64,000 nucleotides of DNA from Oscillospiraceae bacterium (GTDB lineage: Bacteria; Bacillota; Clostridia; Oscillospirales; Acutalibacteraceae). The position numbers and the translations under genes are program-made. Shown in pieces: positions 59,736 to 64,000 of this stretch; within the stretch, counting starts at the first letter, position 1, and each line of letters opens with the position of its first letter. Below the pieces are notes generated by a model. It searched no databases, was not told the DNA's origin, and saw only the letters and a program-made list of their open reading frames with translations. The stretch is from positions 1 to 64,000 of the forward strand of contig JAISNY010000012.1 of NCBI GenBank assembly GCA_031275995.1. Direction: 5' to 3'.

Positions 59736-61337
59736 TCAAGCGTCTAAGTATTCCCAGGCCCGAACTGAAGCTACTCTAAACGCAGTAAGTGAAGCCATCA
59801 AACTCGCTACAGAGGTCACGGTTTGCCCAGAAATCATGTTCATAATCTGCATTAAAATAAATTTCCCTACCTCAACACCGCGCGCAACCGCGTTCGCATA
59901 CGCAATGAAAAAATCATCGCTTTCGAAGATAGCAAACACTCCTCCAATGACTTCGTATATCGTATCAAGATCACTTTTTTCAGGAATAGTTTTTAAATGA
60001 TTCAAAATTCTAGTCTTAAGTTCCTTAAGAATACTTTCCTGTCTTCCTTCCGGCGTATCCAGCTCGAAATATCCAGCAGCTATCGCAACTTTAGCAAAAA
60101 TATCTACCCTCTCACTTAAAAATTTTCCAACATTAGAAACTCCCGTTCTCAATGCATCAGCCATAACTTCTCTATTAGCTATTTCTTTTGAAAATAGGTC
60201 GACAATGACCTGCACTTTCACACGAAACTGCTCTTCACCGGCTCTAGCGGCCTCTGACAATTCAACATCATATACATTCAAACTTTCAGCATCGAATCTA
60301 GATGAAACATCAATAAGTCTTCTAAGGAATTCTAAACTTCCTACATACGCCGCAGGATTAAGCCTTAAAAGTTCAGCAGTTTGAGGAAATATTGGAGACA
60401 TTCGGTTTGCTATTTCTAAAACCAAAGCCGCCTTAGCATTTCTTTCAGCTTTTGATTTTTCCTGCTCAATTGCTTTTTGTCTCTCTTCAGCTTTTCTTTT
60501 TGCTTCTTCAGCTTTTTCTCTCTCTGTAGCTCTCTTTCTTGCTTCAGCTTCTTGCGCTTTCTTTTGCTCGTTTGTTTCGATAGCTCTCAATAATAAATCA
60601 AATCCATTGGCATTAATTGCACTTTGAGCACATTTATCTTTAATTGTTTGGATTGTAGGAACATCCTCTGGACCCAATGCGGCTGCAAGTGCCTCAAGAC
60701 TTTTTGATACCAGTTTGGCGAAGTCTTCCACAAGGTTTTCAAAATCTTTTAAATCATTAGTAGTCGCCATTTTACGAAGAGCCTGTCTAGGCGTAAGCTT
60801 GTCTCCCTTAAAATGTATAATCAGTGCGCCCACCCCGAGCGCCACGGCCGCCGTGGCTAAACTAACATCTAAAATTCTACCTAAACTTAAAGAGCCCGTG
60901 CCGACGTCAGCTTTAGATGGAGTTACATTCGGAGATTTAGCCGGTGTAACCTCGGCCGTGGATTCCCCAGCTGGTCCCGATGTTTCAGCCACTCCCCCTG
61001 TTTCAGAGCTCGTTTGAGCAGAAACGTTCCCTCTCACCACGTTTGAAATTGCCGCTAGTGCAAGCATAGCCACGGCAACACCCCTCCGCGCTATGCTATT
61101 TAACGCAATATGTTTACCTGATTTCGCGCTGATATCTTTATCGGTTTTAGCTCCACAAAACACAAGACGGGATAGGGTACGAACAAACTCGTCATAACTG
61201 TACCCGCCTTCGATAGAGACACAGTGTTCATAAAACTCTGTCATGCTTTTGAATTCCTTAACCTTGTTTTGATAATCTTCATCTGAGAAAATATTCTCAA
61301 GAATTCTGACAATCCTTTTATCTAATTCATCTTTCAT
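59736..61337 (-). CDS. Orphan 533-aa membrane-anchored coiled-coil protein with Nif11-like N-terminal helix
   Basis: N-terminal ILENIFSDEDYQNKVKEFKSMTEFYEHCVSIEGGYSYDEFVRTLSRLVFCG, two TM segments, coiled coil EQKKAQEAEARKRATEREKAEEAKRKAEERQKAIEQEK. Confidence 0.65.
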   Translation of the reverse strand: MKDELDKRIVRILENIFSDEDYQNKVKEFKSMTEFYEHCVSIEGGYSYDEFVRTLSRLVFCGAKTDKDISAKSGKHIALNSIARRGVAVAMLALAAISNVVRGNVSAQTSSETGGVAETSGPAGESTAEVTPAKSPNVTPSKADVGTGSLSLGRILDVSLATAAVALGVGALIIHFKGDKLTPRQALRKMATTNDLKDFENLVEDFAKLVSKSLEALAAALGPEDVPTIQTIKDKCAQSAINANGFDLLLRAIETNEQKKAQEAEARKRATEREKAEEAKRKAEERQKAIEQEKSKAERNAKAALVLEIANRMSPIFPQTAELLRLNPAAYVGSLEFLRRLIDVSSRFDAESLNVYDVELSEAARAGEEQFRVKVQVIVDLFSKEIANREVMADALRTGVSNVGKFLSERVDIFAKVAIAAGYFELDTPEGRQESILKELKTRILNHLKTIPEKSDLDTIYEVIGGVFAIFESDDFFIAYANAVARGVEVGKFILMQIMNMISGQTVTSVASLMASLTAFRVASVRAWEYLDA

Positions 61338-61397
61338 GTTTAAATTCCCCCCAGTCTGCAAGTAATCAAAAACAGCATCCCTACTTACATATGATTT

Positions 61398-61426
61398 ATT
61401 GTATTTCGATTTAAATTTTATGTCAA
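61398..61426 (-). promoter_or_regulatory. Sigma-A promoter for coiled-coil orphan
   Basis: Minus strand: TTGACA, 17-nt spacer, TACAAT. Confidence 0.7.
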
Positions 61427-61439
61427 ACCTTAAATTTTT

Positions 61440-62183
61440 TTAAAATTCCAATAGCTTACCACCGTTATTTTCTAAAATTACACTTTTTGCAATGAGTCTT
61501 GTAATCCATGGACCCAAGTAATATAAAACTTTAGGTTTAAGTACGATCCCTATGTACGCTACAATTTTCATTTTTGGTATCGAAACAGCACGTTTTAAAA
61601 TTTTAGTAATTTTGTTTGCAGCACCCTGAAATTTCACTGTTTCTTCCAGAGCAATAACACTTCTAACACCGTCTGGAGGAATAACAGGCTTCTCTGGGCA
61701 TCCGGGTATTCCGCGTCCTCCCACGTATATGTAAAGATAAAAGTTCTTACTTAACTCAATGGTATCTGCCCAAAAATAATAAGCAGCTGGAGGTATTTTT
61801 TTGGCATTGGCTTTTGTTGACTCAGCCGCAGCTATATAAAGGTCACTGGCTTTTAAATTTTCTTTCATAAGTTCGCTTTCCTCTGAAAATGAACTTAACT
61901 CTGTTCGGAACGAATTTAATTGTTTTCTTTCTTTTCCATGCAAATTTTCACCACTTAGTTTATCTATATCACCTAAAATTTTTCTGCAGACTTCAATTAA
62001 TTTTTCTAAATGTGACACTAGATCCAGAGGATTCTTAGCATTCTTTGTCACTAATCCTAATTGAAGATAAATATCTTTGATTCTTTGAGAAATTGCACGA
62101 GGTATGCATCTTAAGTAGAGTCTAAATCTAGTTGAGCTTTCTTTTAATTCTTCCAAACTTTCATCCATCTCACTTTTCGGCAT
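61440..62183 (-). CDS. Orphan 247-aa helical protein
   Basis: AAGGAGGCGGGG ribosome site; helical charged N-terminus; no recognised family. Confidence 0.58.
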   Translation of the reverse strand: MPKSEMDESLEELKESSTRFRLYLRCIPRAISQRIKDIYLQLGLVTKNAKNPLDLVSHLEKLIEVCRKILGDIDKLSGENLHGKERKQLNSFRTELSSFSEESELMKENLKASDLYIAAAESTKANAKKIPPAAYYFWADTIELSKNFYLYIYVGGRGIPGCPEKPVIPPDGVRSVIALEETVKFQGAANKITKILKRAVSIPKMKIVAYIGIVLKPKVLYYLGPWITRLIAKSVILENNGGKLLEF

Positions 62184-62303
62184 TTTCCCCGCCTCCTTAA
62201 CTTAATTTGGTTATTTATAATTTATTCTAATATTTTTAGATAAAAAATACAAAGGCAAAAATTTTTGCCCATGTTTTTGTTTATTGGTTTATATTTTTAC
62301 ATT

Positions 62304-63521
62304 TTAAGAAATTTTTTCTACTGCTACGTAGATCTTTGAAATGGCATACCACGTTGCGTAATCGACTACTCCGGTTTGAGGCAAATTGAAAATTGATTGA
62401 AAAGTTTTAACTGCGTCGGAAGTTGCTGAGCCATAAATTCCATCGGAAGCTAGTTTAAGAATGGCGGGATAGTTATTGCTTATCGAATTAAGCTGAGATT
62501 GAATTGTTCTTACGGGGTTTCCCGTCGAACCTATTTGAAGTGTATTCCCCGGGTAAGAAACGGGAACTCCAGCAATTTCTTTGGCGATTTCTAGATAAAT
62601 GTCATATCCGTAATATTGTCTTAATATGTCTAGATAGTTTGCACCGTTATCGGCTAAATCTTTAGAGCCCCACTGCGAAAGCCAGTTTGGGCACGTTACT
62701 CTTTTACCGTCGCAGTATTGTGTAAAAAGTGGCTGCTCGATGTTGGGGCGAGTAATGTAGCTTGAAAAAATTTCGTCAACTACCACTGAAATTTCTTCAA
62801 ATATATTACGCTGATAAGTGAATTTTTGATCGTAAGCTGTGGAGGAGGTTACTGTAAAACCATATCCGCGGCTTCGATACCATTCTGTATAAACCCTGTT
62901 AAGAGTGAACGAAATAATAGCTAAAACATTAGCTTTTATGCACTCCACCGGCCAAGTGGGATAAATTTCGCTGCTGCATACGTTTTTAATGTAATCTTTA
63001 TAAGGAATCCAATAATTACTTGCCGAGCTATCCATTGGCGTGCCGTCGTGGACTACGATAAATTCAGGAACTACAGGAGATTCTAAAACTACAAACCCGG
63101 TAGGGGAGGGTAATTCTTTAACTTCAGGTTCAGCAATTTTTTCTGGGTAATTACCATAAAGAACATGTTCTGGGATGCTGTAAATTTGAGGTTCAGCCTG
63201 TGTATTTGCAGGTGTAAGAAAAATATTTTGCTGTGCTCTGGAATCTCCGAGTATTTGAGCTCCCCTTAAGGTTATAGGCTCAAATCCTTCTTTTTCCGCA
63301 AGTATGTCATACTCGCTGTAAGGTTTGGGAGATTCTGAATCAAGTGAATAATCTACCGGAGGAGCTTCGAGCTCGACTATTTCAGAAATTCCTGAAGAAT
63401 CTGTTTCGTTTATGGAAATAACGTCCTCAGAACCGGTTCTGTTTATAGTTACCCGGGCGCCTTGAACCGGGAAACCTACAGAAACATCAAAAACACTTAC
63501 ACGCAAAGTTCCGATACTCAT
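62304..63521 (-). CDS. Spore-type peptidoglycan-binding protein (carboxypeptidase-regulatory-like N-terminus, SpoIID-like middle, C-terminal PG_binding_1)
   Basis: LRVSVFDVSVGFPVQGARVTI; PEFIVVHDGTPMDSSASNYWIPYKDYIKNVCSSEIYPTWPVECIKANVLAIISFTLNRVYTEWYRSRGYGFTVTSSTAYDQKFTY; IGSTGNPVRTIQSQLN...DGIYGSATSDAVKTFQ. Confidence 0.85.
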   Translation of the reverse strand: MSIGTLRVSVFDVSVGFPVQGARVTINRTGSEDVISINETDSSGISEIVELEAPPVDYSLDSESPKPYSEYDILAEKEGFEPITLRGAQILGDSRAQQNIFLTPANTQAEPQIYSIPEHVLYGNYPEKIAEPEVKELPSPTGFVVLESPVVPEFIVVHDGTPMDSSASNYWIPYKDYIKNVCSSEIYPTWPVECIKANVLAIISFTLNRVYTEWYRSRGYGFTVTSSTAYDQKFTYQRNIFEEISVVVDEIFSSYITRPNIEQPLFTQYCDGKRVTCPNWLSQWGSKDLADNGANYLDILRQYYGYDIYLEIAKEIAGVPVSYPGNTLQIGSTGNPVRTIQSQLNSISNNYPAILKLASDGIYGSATSDAVKTFQSIFNLPQTGVVDYATWYAISKIYVAVEKIS

Positions 63522-63932
63522 AAAAACCGCCCCAAAAAAAGTTATGTTTGCTGCTCAAATTATATGTTAACTTTTAAATCTTTATGTTTCATTTATGTTT
63601 CATTTTTTATTTTGAAAATTTTAAGATAATTTGGCGCTAATTCGAGGTACAAATTTTGCTTTAATGCGGTAAAATTGAAAAAGTAAGCAATTTTATAACA
63701 GGCGCAAATTAATTGTTCCTGTTACGGCTTGAAGTAACTCTTTACAAAATTATTCAAATTGACATACAATACGATTGTTAAAATAGCGGGTTAGTAAAAT
63801 TGATTGCGGTTGAAATAGCGCAAAGAGGGGGTGTATGGATAAAATTAAGTTGTAAGTGATTGTTCTTTGCGTTTTTTTAAAAAACAGATTTGTTAAGCGT
63901 TCGCTACCTTTTATGGCATTTTTTTAAAAAAT

Positions 63933-64000
63933 TTGAGGAGAAAAATAAAATTTAAATTTAGAAACATAACGTTCGCAGCCCTAGTTTTTATTTCTATGGC
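63933..64000 (+). CDS. Possible 5' end of an exported protein, truncated by window edge
   Basis: Open frame TTG AGG AGA AAA ATA... reads MRRKIKFKFRNITFAALVFISM, signal-peptide-like; start codon unclear. Confidence 0.3.
   Translation, partial: MRRKIKFKFRNITFAALVFISM

Overview
The window is low-GC, spore-former-type Firmicutes (Clostridia-like) chromosome. Most of it is core genes: rpsF-ssb-rpsR, dxs, tadA, folE/queD, yqfC/yqfD, ylbJ, azlCD, pstS/pstA, ftsE, hsp20, miaA-mutL-rluD, ybeY, rpsI/rplM, ireB, alaS, nrdR, spoIID, lepA, valS, PHP, pth, rlmB, spoIIAA-spoIIAB-sigF, prmC and wall hydrolases. There is one tRNA-Val(GAC). I saw no rRNA, CRISPR array, IS element or intact prophage. Single orphan genes or pairs are scattered between the housekeeping operons, several behind their own TTGACA-17-TATAAT-like promoter. 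The best candidates for something undescribed are these. (i) Three large proteins (12.3, 33.4 and 61.3 kb ends) share a Nif11/leader-like N-terminal helix followed by transmembrane segments and unrelated C-termini: a proline-rich tail, a Clp/torsin-like AAA+ ATPase, and a coiled coil. (ii) A macrodomain/PARG-like (TIGR02452-type) protein and a GNAT-like acetyltransferase both carry N-terminal export signals, which suggests host-directed effectors. (iii) An orphan pair of contractile-injection-system (eCIS)-type tail genes sits between dxs and tadA. Others are a bS21 with a long N-terminal extension, a small exported hydrophobic protein behind a 33-nt dyad, a BclB-type collagen-like exosporium protein next to a glycosyltransferase, and a tandem intergenic repeat. 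All family calls come from reading the sequence by eye; no searches were run.
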